From contig JBFMDX010000003.1 of NCBI GenBank assembly GCA_040753795.1, forward strand, positions 248,001-312,000: a stretch of DNA of 64,000 nucleotides, read 5' to 3'. This document shows, piece by piece, positions 1 through 8,891 of the stretch (within the stretch, counting starts at the first letter, position 1; each line of letters opens with the position of its first letter). The notes under the pieces are model-generated. The model did no database searches. It was not told the origin of the DNA and saw only the letters and a program-made list of their open reading frames with translations. The translations under genes and the position numbers were made by a program. This DNA comes from Thermodesulfobacteriota bacterium. Its GTDB lineage: Bacteria > Desulfobacterota > Desulfobacteria > Desulfobacterales > Desulfosudaceae.

Positions 1-1
1 G

Positions 2-2665
2 CCCCGGTCCCACGCCATCCAGGTGCGGATCAACTGCGAGGACCCCCGCCACGGTTTTACCCCCAACTCGGGGCTCATCACCCGCTATCTCTCGCCGGGC
101 GGCCCCGGCATCCGCCTGGACTCCTGCGTTTCCGGCGGCTACGAGTTCCCGCCCCACTACGACTCGGCGGCGGCCCTGCTCATCGCCTACGGCGGGGACC
201 GGGACAAGACCCTGGCCATCATGGACCGGGCCCTGAACGAATACATCATCGGCGGCCCCAAGACGACCATCCCCTTCCACCTGCGGATCATCAACCACCC
301 CCGCTTCCGGGCCGGGGATTACGACACCCGCTTCGTCGACACCACGCCGGAACTGATGTATTACAAGGACCTGGACCTGGAAGCCCTGCGGTTGAGCCGC
401 CTGACAGCCGAAATATCGGCCCGGGGGTACAACCCCTTTGTCCAGCTCGGCGAATACCGGGGACTGGAGGACAAGCGCATGCCGGTTTTCGAGCCGGTGC
501 TGCCCAAGCTGGACAAGACACGCGTCGACCCGGCCTATCCCCGGGGAGACCGGAAGGCCCTGCTCGACTATGTCCGGGATTCGGGCCGGGTCCACTTCAC
601 CGACACCACTCCCCGGGACATCACCCAGTCCAACAGCGGCAACCGCTTCCGCCTGGCCGAAGACATCCTCATCGGCCCCTACCTGGACCGGTGCGGCTTC
701 TTTTCCATCGAAAACGGCGGCGGCGCCCACTTTCACGTGGCCCTCATGGCCAACATGACCTATCCCTTCAACGAGGCCAAGGTCTGGAACCAGATCGCGC
801 CGGCCACGCCCAAGCAGATCCTGGTGCGCTCCACCAACCTGCTGGGCTACAAGCCCCAGCCCCGGAACCTGATGCGGCTCACCGGCGAGATGATCTGCGA
901 GCACCACGACATCGTCCGCTGTTTCGACTTCCTCAACCACATGGACAACATGGCCCCCCTGGCCGAAGTGGTCATGGCCGCGGAGGGGAACGTGTTCGAG
1001 CCCGCCATTTCCCTTTCCTGGGCCCGGGGATTCGACGTGCCCCATTACCTCAACGCCGTGGACGAGATCATGGCCATGATTTCCCGCGTCACCGGCCGCC
1101 CGGCGTCCCGGGCCCAGAAGGAGTTCATCCTGGGGCTCAAGGACATGGCCGGCGTCTGTCCCCCGCGGTTCATGAAGGGCCTGGTCGCCGCCATCCGCAG
1201 AAAATACCCCGAACTGGTGATCCACTACCACCGCCACTTCACCGACGGGCTGTTCACCCCCTCGGTCGCCGGGGCCGCCTGGGCCGGCGCCCACATCGTG
1301 GACACGGCCATCGGTTCCGCCGTCCGCTGGTACGGCCAGGGCGAGGTCCTGTCCACCGCCGCCTACATGGAAGAGGAGCTGGGCCTGAAAACCTCCCTGA
1401 ACAGGGAAATGATCCGCGCCTGCAACTTCGTCCTCAAGCAGATCATGCCCTACTATGACCGCTACGCCGCCCCCTACTTCAGGGGCATCGACCATGACGT
1501 CATTCACCACGGCATGCCCGGCGGGGCCACCTCCTCCTCCCAGGAAGGCGCCATGAAGCAGGGCTACATCCGCCTCCTCCCCTACATGCTGCGGTTCCTG
1601 GCGGGGACCCGGAAGATCGTCCGTTACCACGACGTGACGCCCGGCTCCCAGATCACCTGGAACACGGCCTTCCTGGCGGTCACCGGTGCCTTCAAGCGCG
1701 GCGGCGAAGAGGAGGTCGGCCGGCTGCTCTGGGTGCTGGAAGAAGTCGCGGGCGTCCCGGAAAACCAGTTGAGCGCGGAACTGAAAAAAGAACGCCTGAT
1801 TCTCTACCGTGAAGCCAACGACGCCTTCCGCAACCTGCTGCTGGGCCGGTTCGGCAAAATGCCCCTGGGATTCCCGCCCGACTGGGTGTACGAAAGCGCC
1901 TTCGGCCCGGATTACCGGACCCATCTGACCGGGAGGACCGAAAACTCTCCGCTGGACTCCCTGGTGGACATCGATATCGCGGCCGAAAAGGAGGCCCTGA
2001 CCGTCAAAATCGAACGGGTGCCCACCCGTGAAGAGCTGGTACTCTATCTCAACCATCCGGCCGACGCGCTCAAAACCATCATCTTCCGGCACAATTTCGG
2101 CAATCCCAACCGCCTGCCCCTGGATGTGTGGTTCGAGGGACTGACCGCGGGAAGGGAGATGAACTTCTGCGACACCGACGGCAAGCCCCACCGGATGACC
2201 ATCATCGACATCGGTCCGGTGGATCCCCAGGGGGTCCGCCTGGTTCGATACAACCTTGACGACGAGACCTTTACCCATCCGGTGCAGGTGGCCGAACCGG
2301 CCAGCGCGGGCGTGGGCGGGATCGAAATGGCCGACAGGAAAAACCCGTTCCATGTCGCCTCGCCCAGCACGGGAGACCTGTGGGTCATGTACGTCAAGCC
2401 CGGAGACACCGTGGTCAAAGGCGAGGAACTGTTCAACATCACCATCATGAAGCAGGAGAAGGCCGTGCTCTCTCCCGTGGACGGGATGGTGGAGCGCGTT
2501 CTCAAGACCGCGGACTTCAAGCACGACAAGAACATGGTGCCGGTGCGGGAGGGGGAGCTCCTGGTGGTGCTGGCTCCTGTGCCCAGGCGCTGCGATCAGT
2601 GCCAAAGCCCGGTCAAGGACGACGCCTTCAGCTTTTGCCCGTCCTGCGGCGCCGGACTCAAATAG
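2..2665 (+). CDS. Pyruvate carboxylase-like biotin enzyme, 5' partial
   Basis: The reading frame is open to the left edge, so the N-terminal ATP-grasp part lies outside the window. The first residues (HAIQVRINCEDP) match the start of the biotin carboxylase C-terminal domain. A carboxyltransferase domain follows, with the metal-site motif DTTPRD near residue 190, then a conserved C-terminal carboxylase domain and a biotinyl domain near residues 790-860. The biotin-accepting lysine is in IMKQEK, at about residue 810 counted from the GTG at 23. In the family, biotin is carboxylated with ATP and bicarbonate and the CO2 is passed to pyruvate, giving oxaloacetate. Two features are unusual: the DTT motif continues as ITQSNSGNRFR rather than the usual AHQSLLATRMR, and the protein ends in a CxxC-x(n)-CxxC zinc-ribbon-like tail. 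The substrate could be another 2-oxoacid. Confidence 0.85.
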   Translation, partial: PRSHAIQVRINCEDPRHGFTPNSGLITRYLSPGGPGIRLDSCVSGGYEFPPHYDSAAALLIAYGGDRDKTLAIMDRALNEYIIGGPKTTIPFHLRIINHPRFRAGDYDTRFVDTTPELMYYKDLDLEALRLSRLTAEISARGYNPFVQLGEYRGLEDKRMPVFEPVLPKLDKTRVDPAYPRGDRKALLDYVRDSGRVHFTDTTPRDITQSNSGNRFRLAEDILIGPYLDRCGFFSIENGGGAHFHVALMANMTYPFNEAKVWNQIAPATPKQILVRSTNLLGYKPQPRNLMRLTGEMICEHHDIVRCFDFLNHMDNMAPLAEVVMAAEGNVFEPAISLSWARGFDVPHYLNAVDEIMAMISRVTGRPASRAQKEFILGLKDMAGVCPPRFMKGLVAAIRRKYPELVIHYHRHFTDGLFTPSVAGAAWAGAHIVDTAIGSAVRWYGQGEVLSTAAYMEEELGLKTSLNREMIRACNFVLKQIMPYYDRYAAPYFRGIDHDVIHHGMPGGATSSSQEGAMKQGYIRLLPYMLRFLAGTRKIVRYHDVTPGSQITWNTAFLAVTGAFKRGGEEEVGRLLWVLEEVAGVPENQLSAELKKERLILYREANDAFRNLLLGRFGKMPLGFPPDWVYESAFGPDYRTHLTGRTENSPLDSLVDIDIAAEKEALTVKIERVPTREELVLYLNHPADALKTIIFRHNFGNPNRLPLDVWFEGLTAGREMNFCDTDGKPHRMTIIDIGPVDPQGVRLVRYNLDDETFTHPVQVAEPASAGVGGIEMADRKNPFHVASPSTGDLWVMYVKPGDTVVKGEELFNITIMKQEKAVLSPVDGMVERVLKTADFKHDKNMVPVREGELLVVLAPVPRRCDQCQSPVKDDAFSFCPSCGAGLK

Positions 2666-2925
2666 GAATCAGGCCCGGGCCAAAAATGACGTAGTGAAAA
2701 AGATGGATGATAGCCGGTGTTTTAAAAAACAAGGTATCATTACATTCTTCTTCTGCATTCCCTAATATGCTGATTGGGGTGTCCCCTTATACCGCTTGCT
2801 ATGGTCAAATTTATGGAGTTGACGGTAAGATAGTAGACAAGAAAACTTTTCGCGAAAGCCAGTCTATCGCCTTGGTAACACGAGGCATCCTTGACCCCGG
2901 GCAGCATCTGCGTTACCTTCCGGTC

Positions 2926-3933
2926 ATGATACCGCGTGTCAGCATCCTGCTTCCCGTGTTCAACTCCGAGGAGACGCTTACCGAATGCCTCGACAGCCTC
3001 CTTTCCCAGACTTTCGGCGATTTTGAGATCATCGCGGTAGATGACGGCTCCACCGACGGCAGCGCCGGCGTGCTGCTGGATTACCAGCGCAGGGACAGGC
3101 GCATCAAGGTGATCCATATCGCGCACTCCGGCATCGTTACCGCCCTCCAGACCGCTGCCGGACTGTCCAGCGCGCCCTGCCTGGCCCGGATGGACGCCGA
3201 CGACATCAGCCTGCCCCGGCGGCTGGAAAAGCAGGTCACCCTGCTTGACCGGCGTCCGGACATCGCCCTGGCGGGATGCCGGGTGGGAGAGGTGCCCGGC
3301 TTTCCCATACGGGGCGGCTACGCCATGTACTTCCAATGGGTCAACGCGCTGATCGAACCCGATCAGATCGCCGGCAACCTGTATGTCGAATCCCCCCTGC
3401 CCCACCCCACGGTGATGTTCCGCCGGGAACCATACCTGGATGTGGGCGGATATCAGGACCATGGCTGGCCCGAGGATTACGACCTGTGGCTGCGGATGCA
3501 CCTGGCCGGGTACCGGTTCGCCAAGGTGCCCGAAGAGCTCCTGCTGTGGCGCGACCACGGCGCCCGCGCCAGCCGGCGAAATCACCGTTACGACGTGGAG
3601 GCTTTCTTCAGGGCCAAAGCGTATTACCTGGCCCAGGGCCCTTTGAAGGGAGTCGGGGAGGTGGTGATCTGCGGCGCCGGGAAAACCGCCCGCCGGCACG
3701 CCGCCCACCTGACCGGATACGGCATCAGGATCGCGGCCTACGTGGATGTGGATCCCGGGAAGATCGGCCGCTTCATGGCCGGTGTGCCGGTGGTCGGCAT
3801 CGATGACCTGACCGCCTTCGCAGGCCGGATCATCCTGTCTTTCGTGGCCAGGTGGGGCGCCCGGGAAGCGATCCGCGACCGGCTCAACGCCATGGGAAAG
3901 ATCGAGGGCAAAGACTACCTCTGCTGCGCTTAG
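2926..3933 (+). CDS. Family 2 glycosyltransferase with C-terminal nucleotide-binding-like domain
   Basis: A 335-residue GT-A glycosyltransferase. It opens with the family 2 signature (RVSILLPVFNSEETL), followed by DDGSTDGS and the metal-binding MDADD, and later WPEDYDLWLRM, typical of the acceptor/base region. After about residue 240 a second module begins with VVICGAGKTARRHA and contains YVDVDPGKIG. This looks like the Rossmann-type N-terminal domain of PglD-like sugar acyltransferases, without their left-handed helix part. The frame is open back to 2707, but homology begins at MIPRVS, so the ATG at 2926 is chosen; no strong ribosome site is seen. The upstream 2666-2925 stretch is AT-richer and shows no recognisable gene. 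Donor and acceptor are unknown. Confidence 0.82.
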   Translation: MIPRVSILLPVFNSEETLTECLDSLLSQTFGDFEIIAVDDGSTDGSAGVLLDYQRRDRRIKVIHIAHSGIVTALQTAAGLSSAPCLARMDADDISLPRRLEKQVTLLDRRPDIALAGCRVGEVPGFPIRGGYAMYFQWVNALIEPDQIAGNLYVESPLPHPTVMFRREPYLDVGGYQDHGWPEDYDLWLRMHLAGYRFAKVPEELLLWRDHGARASRRNHRYDVEAFFRAKAYYLAQGPLKGVGEVVICGAGKTARRHAAHLTGYGIRIAAYVDVDPGKIGRFMAGVPVVGIDDLTAFAGRIILSFVARWGAREAIRDRLNAMGKIEGKDYLCCA

Positions 3934-4168
3934 CCCTGGCGGCCGCCATGGCAATCCCGTATAAGTCGTCCATCCAGCCGATCGGGCATGTTCCTGAGCC
4001 CACCAGACCGTGGGCTTTCATGGCCACCCCTCAGACATAAAAATCGCCTTCGAATTGAATATCTCGAGACAGTATATATATAAATTGATAAAAAAAAGGT
4101 TTTTTATATTTCAGTCAAATGATAGGGTCATAGGAAAAATGCCGGAATGTTCCGGTCGGGGAGGTTTG

Positions 4169-5464
4169 ATGAAAAAACTGCTGCTGGTTCTTCCACGCCA
4201 TGAAAAAGGATATTGGGGCCATCTATCCAGGTCCGGCAAGGCCGGCATGGCCAGGCTCAGCCTGACGGTAATCGCTTCGCTGACGCCGTCAGACTGGGAA
4301 GTGACTATTCATGATGCCAGAGTAAATCCGATTGACTTTAATAAAAAATTCGACCTGGTTGGAATTACCGCGTTTACCGCCGAGGCGCCCGCCGCTTATG
4401 AAATCGCCGACAGGTTCCGGGACAGGGGGGTGCCGGTGGTCATGGGCGGTTTTCACGTGTCCGCTCTGCCCGAAGAAGCCCTGCGGCATGCCGACAGCGT
4501 GGTGGTCGGGGAAGCCGAGCCGGTATGGCGCCAACTGCTGGAAGATCTGGGAAATAAACGGCTGAAGTCGATTTACAAAGGGAATAAACCGTCGGACATG
4601 ACCGGCATGGCCGTCCCGGCCCGCCATCTTTTAGACAGAAATGTTTACTCCACCGGTTTTTACACGGTTCAGGCCACCCGCGGCTGCCCGCATGATTGCG
4701 AATACTGCGCCGTCAGCGCCTTTTTCGGGAGAAAGTACCGGGTCCGGCCGGTGGCCGAGGTGGTGGATGAAATCCGCCGGTTCGATACCCGGAATTTTTT
4801 CTTCGTGGATGACAACATCACCGGACGCAAGGCATACGCCAAAGAACTCTTCCGGGCGCTGGCGCCGCTGCGGATGGCCTGGGGAGGTCAGACGGACATC
4901 AATATCGCCGACGACGCCGGACTGCTGGACCTCTATGCCCGCGGCGGCGGCCGCTACGCCTTTATCGGCTTTGAATCCTTGTCCGAAGCCAATTTGAAAC
5001 GGATGAACAAATCCTGGAACTCGCCGGACCGGTACCGCCAGGCGGTCAGGCGCATTCAGAAAACCGGGGTGAGCGTTCTGGGAAGTTTTATCTTCGGGCT
5101 GGATGATGATGACCCCGGCGTTTTTGACCGGACGATTGATTTTGTCAAATCCAGCGGCATCGACGCCGCTCAGTTTCATATCCTGACGCCCCTGCCCGGC
5201 ACCCGTCTCTATCGGGATATGGATGCGGCCGGCCGCATCGTCGACCGGGACTGGTCGAACTATCACACCGGCCAGGTAGTTTTCAAGCCGGCCGGCATGA
5301 CGGCGGAAGAATTGCAGCAGGGCTACTGGCGGGCGTTTCGTAAAATTTATGCCATGCCCCATACCCTCAAGCGGTCCTTCCGGCGTTTCCGCGGCCTGAA
5401 ATACCGGGTGGCGCTGAACCTGGGATACCGGAAAAAAGCCCTGCTGATGCCGGACACGGCGTAA
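4169..5464 (+). CDS. B12-binding-domain radical SAM protein
   Basis: A 431-residue class B radical SAM protein. The N-terminal 150 residues form a cobalamin-binding-like Rossmann domain (FDLVGITAFTAEA, VVMGGFHVSALPEEAL, VVVGEAEPVW). The radical SAM domain has the 4Fe-4S motif C173-x3-C177-x2-C180 (CPHDCEYC), followed by FFFVDDNI and the late-barrel segments GFESL and GSFIFGLDDD. Such proteins cleave SAM reductively and often methylate or rearrange unreactive carbons; the substrate cannot be read from sequence. The ATG at 4169 follows GGGGAGG at a good distance. The frame extends upstream to 4010 through AT-rich DNA that is unlikely to be translated as part of this protein. Confidence 0.88.
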   Translation: MKKLLLVLPRHEKGYWGHLSRSGKAGMARLSLTVIASLTPSDWEVTIHDARVNPIDFNKKFDLVGITAFTAEAPAAYEIADRFRDRGVPVVMGGFHVSALPEEALRHADSVVVGEAEPVWRQLLEDLGNKRLKSIYKGNKPSDMTGMAVPARHLLDRNVYSTGFYTVQATRGCPHDCEYCAVSAFFGRKYRVRPVAEVVDEIRRFDTRNFFFVDDNITGRKAYAKELFRALAPLRMAWGGQTDINIADDAGLLDLYARGGGRYAFIGFESLSEANLKRMNKSWNSPDRYRQAVRRIQKTGVSVLGSFIFGLDDDDPGVFDRTIDFVKSSGIDAAQFHILTPLPGTRLYRDMDAAGRIVDRDWSNYHTGQVVFKPAGMTAEELQQGYWRAFRKIYAMPHTLKRSFRRFRGLKYRVALNLGYRKKALLMPDTA

Positions 5465-5539
5465 ACCCAGGACTTTTTCTTGATTCACAGAGGCCCTGCT
5501 GTTTATACTGTTTATATGGCGGAACACGAACAGAGGGTA

Positions 5540-6307
5540 ATGTCGCATTCCGGTATCCGGGTTAAATTCAAGGCCGCCGCCATGGCGGTCTTTCTTTTCG
5601 TGCTGGCCGTCGGCATGATGTCGTGCGCCGGCCCGGGCCTTCGGAAAAAAGGCCCCGGGGAAATCCCCCGACTGGGGTATGCCGTTCAGGTGGGGGCCTT
5701 TTCGGACGTGAACAACGCCGCCCGGCTGACCGAGTCGCTGCGCCAGCAGGGTCTGGACGCCACCTATCTGGTGGCCCGGGCCGGCCTTTACAAGGTTCGG
5801 TTCGGCAACTTTTCCACCAGAGAGGCGGCCCGGCGGCGGGCCGAGGGGCTCAAGTCAAAAGGCGTCATCGAGGAATTCTACATCGTCCAGCCGGAAGAGT
5901 ACGCGGCCTATAAACGGGACGCATACGGCGAAAGCTATCTCCGGGAGGAGATCATCAAAACCGCCGAGAGCTTTATCGGCCTTCCCTACCTGTGGGGCGG
6001 AACCTCGGCCGACACCGGTTTTGACTGCAGCGGCCTTACCCTGGCGGTGTATCGGATCAACGGCCTGGACCTGCCCCGGTCATCCGGCGAACAGTACGAA
6101 AAAGGAGAACCGGTCAAGCGCGGCGACCTGGCCAGAGGGGATCTGGTTTTTTTCAGCAACACCGGCGGCAAGATCAGCCATGTGGGCATTTACGCCGGAG
6201 AGGGTCGCTTCATTCACGCCCCCGGCCGGGGCAAGACCGTGCGTTACGACTCCCTGGACCTGCCCTATTTCCGCGATTCCTTTCGCGGAGCCCGCTCGTA
6301 CGTGTGA
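5540..6307 (+). CDS. SPOR-domain NlpC/P60 cell-wall hydrolase lipoprotein
   Basis: A 255-residue envelope protein. The N-terminus has a basic region, a hydrophobic stretch and a lipobox-like GMMSC (Cys29), so it is probably a lipoprotein. A SPOR-type repeat follows (YAVQVGAFSDVNNAARL ... YKVRFGNFSTREAA), which in the family binds denuded peptidoglycan. The C-terminal NlpC/P60 domain has catalytic Cys163 in FDCSGL, His214 in SHVGIY and His226 in IHAP, with the usual GLPYLWGG lead-in. The expected activity is peptide cleavage in peptidoglycan stems. The start is uncertain: ATG 5516 and ATG 5540 are both in frame. The second has GAGGG very close to it and gives a shorter, more usual signal peptide. 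Confidence 0.85.
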   Translation: MSHSGIRVKFKAAAMAVFLFVLAVGMMSCAGPGLRKKGPGEIPRLGYAVQVGAFSDVNNAARLTESLRQQGLDATYLVARAGLYKVRFGNFSTREAARRRAEGLKSKGVIEEFYIVQPEEYAAYKRDAYGESYLREEIIKTAESFIGLPYLWGGTSADTGFDCSGLTLAVYRINGLDLPRSSGEQYEKGEPVKRGDLARGDLVFFSNTGGKISHVGIYAGEGRFIHAPGRGKTVRYDSLDLPYFRDSFRGARSYV

Positions 6308-6331
6308 CGGTCCTGCCGCCAACTCCGGAGT

Positions 6332-7042
6332 TCAGGCTCTCCGGTGGTCGCAGGTCATGTTCCGGCAGAAGGGGCAGGGCCAGGCCAGGGGCACCTGGTC
6401 GGCGGTGATGATCACCGCGGACACAGATTTTGACGGCAGCATGGCGCCGGAAGGCAGGGCCTTGACGCCGATGACGGCCGGGTCCAGAAAAGCGAACATC
6501 CCTTTCTGGCCGGCGGCCAGGGGCCAGTCGCAATATCCCGGGCTGAACCGGCGGGAACAGGCCATGGCGTTTTTTTGCGCCCAGCCGACAATGTTGTCCT
6601 CGACCCGGGCGGCCGCCTGTTCGATCAGTTCCGACCCGAATCCGTCCAGCACATAGGCCTCAAACAGCTCCATCCGTTCCCTGACGCGGTCAAACGCCTC
6701 GCCCAGGGTCAGCACGAAACAGACCATGGCCCGCGGCGCCGCCATACGGGAGACAACCCGGGCCCAATGGGGGCTGAAGACAACGATTTCCCGGCCCGTG
6801 ATCTTTTCCTCGTCCCAGGCGTCGATGGCCGTCATCCGGCCGATACCGGCCAGGCTGACCGCGTCCAGGCCGGTCTGGATCGCTGCCCGGATCTTTTCCC
6901 GAATGGGCTGGGAGACGTTGTCGGAGTCATAGCCGACGCGGACAGTGGTCCGGGACACATAATCGGCCGCTTCCCGGCTTAAAGAAAGCCGATCGGGAGA
7001 AAAGCCGGAAAACAGAAAACCGTCGGTCAGATGATCCCACAT
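6332..7042 (-). CDS. Stand-alone MetH-activation-domain-like protein
   Basis: A 236-residue protein resembling the SAM-binding activation domain of B12-dependent methionine synthase (MetH). The core signature is RRFSPGYCDWPL followed by GVKALPSGAMLPSKSVSAVI. In MetH this domain re-methylates inactive cob(II)alamin using SAM and an electron donor. Here it is separate and ends in a short cysteine-rich tail (CPFCRNMTC) that could bind metal or accept electrons. It is the last gene of a minus-strand run with a corrinoid protein and a UroD-family methyltransferase, 26 bp after the corrinoid gene. It therefore probably reactivates that corrinoid protein. The function is inferred from domain and neighbours. 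Confidence 0.8.
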   Translation of the reverse strand: MWDHLTDGFLFSGFSPDRLSLSREAADYVSRTTVRVGYDSDNVSQPIREKIRAAIQTGLDAVSLAGIGRMTAIDAWDEEKITGREIVVFSPHWARVVSRMAAPRAMVCFVLTLGEAFDRVRERMELFEAYVLDGFGSELIEQAAARVEDNIVGWAQKNAMACSRRFSPGYCDWPLAAGQKGMFAFLDPAVIGVKALPSGAMLPSKSVSAVIITADQVPLAWPCPFCRNMTCDHRRA

Positions 7043-7068
7043 AGGCTTGAAGCGGTATCGTTTACCCG

Positions 7069-7728
7069 TTATTTGTGAGCGATCCGGCCGGTGGTGTGAA
7101 CGGTCAGGACGCGACGGGTCTCATCCGGTAGAGTAATGGCGTTCTCGGCGTAACCGTCGGCGCCGATCCGTCTGGCCAGTTCCGGGTCAAAGGGCGCGCC
7201 GCCGACAAAAATGATTATTTCAGGCCACCGCTGCCGGACCTGTTCAATCAGCTTGCCCATGTTTTCAAGGGGCGTGGACATCATGGTCGAAAGCGCCAGC
7301 ACCTGGGGGTTAAACGATTCAATGGCTTCAAAAAACACCTCGTTGGGCACGTTGCGGCCCACGTCCCGGACCTGATACCCGCTGGCTTCCAGAACCGCGG
7401 CCACGATGTTCTTGCCCAGGTCATGGACATCGCCCTCGACCACGCCGATGACGATCCGGGGGGCCTGGTCATTGTGGGCCGCCGGAAAACGCTCCTTGAG
7501 AAAGGCGGTCCCCCGACGGTAGGCGTCGATAGACAGAAGAAAATCGGGGATGGCGTATTCTCCCTGTTTGAACTTCTTGCGGGCGTTTTCAATGCCCCGG
7601 TTCAATGCCGCCAGGAGCTGGTCGGCGGTGACGTCGTCCCGCAGGGCCGGCAGGGTCTGCGTCAACCCCTCCATATCGCGGGCCGTCACCTTTTCTTCAA
7701 TCCCCTTCAGGCAGGATTCATCGGCCAT
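7069..7728 (-). CDS. Methyltransferase cognate corrinoid protein
   Basis: A 219-residue two-domain corrinoid protein. Residues 1-90 form the helical cap; the rest is a B12-binding Rossmann domain with the cobalt-ligand motif D-x-H-x2-G in GDVHDLGKN, then LSTMMSTPLENM and VGGAPFDPELA. Proteins of this MtaC/MtbC/MtgC type carry the methyl group between a substrate-specific methyltransferase and an acceptor enzyme. A strong Shine-Dalgarno (GGAGGAAATAACC before ATG) sets the start. The gene begins 2 bp after the stop of the UroD-family gene, so the two are translationally coupled. Confidence 0.92.
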   Translation of the reverse strand: MADESCLKGIEEKVTARDMEGLTQTLPALRDDVTADQLLAALNRGIENARKKFKQGEYAIPDFLLSIDAYRRGTAFLKERFPAAHNDQAPRIVIGVVEGDVHDLGKNIVAAVLEASGYQVRDVGRNVPNEVFFEAIESFNPQVLALSTMMSTPLENMGKLIEQVRQRWPEIIIFVGGAPFDPELARRIGADGYAENAITLPDETRRVLTVHTTGRIAHK

Positions 7729-7730
7729 GG

Positions 7731-8891
7731 TTATTTCCTCCCGTATGTTTTCGCCGCCTTGATCAGGGCAAAGGCGTTGGTCAAAGGAATATTAGGCGGA
7801 TACTCGCACTCCGGCGCCAGGATAAAACCTCCCCCCGGCGCCAGCACGTCGATCTGTCTTTTCGCCTCATCCATGACTTCTTTGGGCGTTCCATGCACCA
7901 GCAGCGCCGTCGGCACATACCCCAGCAGGGTGGTCTGATCCCCGTATTTCTGTTTCATTTCCTGAGGCGTTTGACAATCATCCGGCAGCCTGCCGAAACT
8001 GATAAACTCCGGTTCCATGGACCGGATCTGGGCGTCAAAATAAGGCGCGTCCCCGCAGTTGTGAATTCCCACCAGGTGGCCGGTGGCTTTGATCGCCCGG
8101 CTGATTTCCCGGGCGAAGGGCCCTTCGATGTCTTCCCAGACATCCTTGGGCAGGGCGCTTCTGGAAGCAAACAGAGTATCGATGGCCACGGCCGGCACAC
8201 CGGCGGCGCACTGGGCCTGGACATATTCGATCAGCACGCCGGTAATGGTCTCGCAGGCGGCTTTGACGTCATTGGGATATAGCAGACAATCCTTGAACAG
8301 ATGCTCCGCCCCCCGCATCATGTTCAATACCCCCAGCGGGCCGAAGACAAACCCGGACACGATGGACCGCCAGCCGACCTTTTCCACCATGATGCGGCAC
8401 AGCTTCACGAATTCGCTCATCCGGCGGGCATCGGACAATCGCACCGGTTTCACCTTCCGGTAGTCTTCATGGCCGGTCAGCATCGGCCGGTTGTAGTCCG
8501 GCTGGGGCGTGGACCGTTCGGGGTAGACCATGGCCTGGCCGAAATCAGCCGCTTCCACCGACAGATCCAGCAACAACACCACCGCATCGCCGCCGACAAA
8601 TTCAAATCCGTCCAGATAGACCCGGGCGGCTTTTTCCGCGTCCAGGGCAAAATCCGGAAAAGTGATGCCTGAGATCTGCCGGGCGCCGGAACACAGGATC
8701 GGCGTCACCGGCACCCGGTCGGGTTCCTTGTGACAGAGGGTTATCAGCATCCGCTCCAGATTGGACAATTCCTGAAAACGTCCCCGCAGGCCGGCCATTG
8801 AGGCCAGCAGGTTGAGCATCGGCTCAGGCACCAGGCCCATGGGCGGCACCTTGCGGTCCCTGATGTGCTGCAAGATAATTCGCCAGTTCAT
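7731..8891 (-). CDS. Uroporphyrinogen-decarboxylase-family corrinoid methyltransferase
   Basis: A 386-residue TIM-barrel protein of the UroD/MtaA/MtbA superfamily. Recognisable parts are RVPVTPILCSGARQ near the N-terminus, the central DLSVEAADFGQAMVY, and IHNCGDAPYFDAQI with GFILAPECEYPPNIP near the end; His and Cys residues there could bind the zinc used by MtaA/MtbA-type enzymes. It is the first gene of the three-gene corrinoid operon, with AAGGAA upstream of its ATG. It could transfer a methyl group to or from the downstream corrinoid protein. The methyl source (methoxylated compound, methylamine, thiol or tetrahydrofolate) is not evident. A true haem-pathway UroD is unlikely given the neighbours. 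Confidence 0.85.
   Translation of the reverse strand: MNWRIILQHIRDRKVPPMGLVPEPMLNLLASMAGLRGRFQELSNLERMLITLCHKEPDRVPVTPILCSGARQISGITFPDFALDAEKAARVYLDGFEFVGGDAVVLLLDLSVEAADFGQAMVYPERSTPQPDYNRPMLTGHEDYRKVKPVRLSDARRMSEFVKLCRIMVEKVGWRSIVSGFVFGPLGVLNMMRGAEHLFKDCLLYPNDVKAACETITGVLIEYVQAQCAAGVPAVAIDTLFASRSALPKDVWEDIEGPFAREISRAIKATGHLVGIHNCGDAPYFDAQIRSMEPEFISFGRLPDDCQTPQEMKQKYGDQTTLLGYVPTALLVHGTPKEVMDEAKRQIDVLAPGGGFILAPECEYPPNIPLTNAFALIKAAKTYGRK

Noticed and set aside
691-1458. 255-codon plus-strand frame inside the carboxylase gene
   Set aside because: Arginine/proline/histidine-rich out-of-frame reading of a conserved enzyme.
2740-3954. 404-codon open frame on the minus strand opposite the glycosyltransferase
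   Set aside because: The plus strand encodes a clear GT2 protein; the antisense frame has low-complexity, GC-driven composition and no motifs.
6575-6982. Plus-strand frame opposite the MetH-activation gene
   Set aside because: The minus-strand protein has clear family motifs; this one has none.
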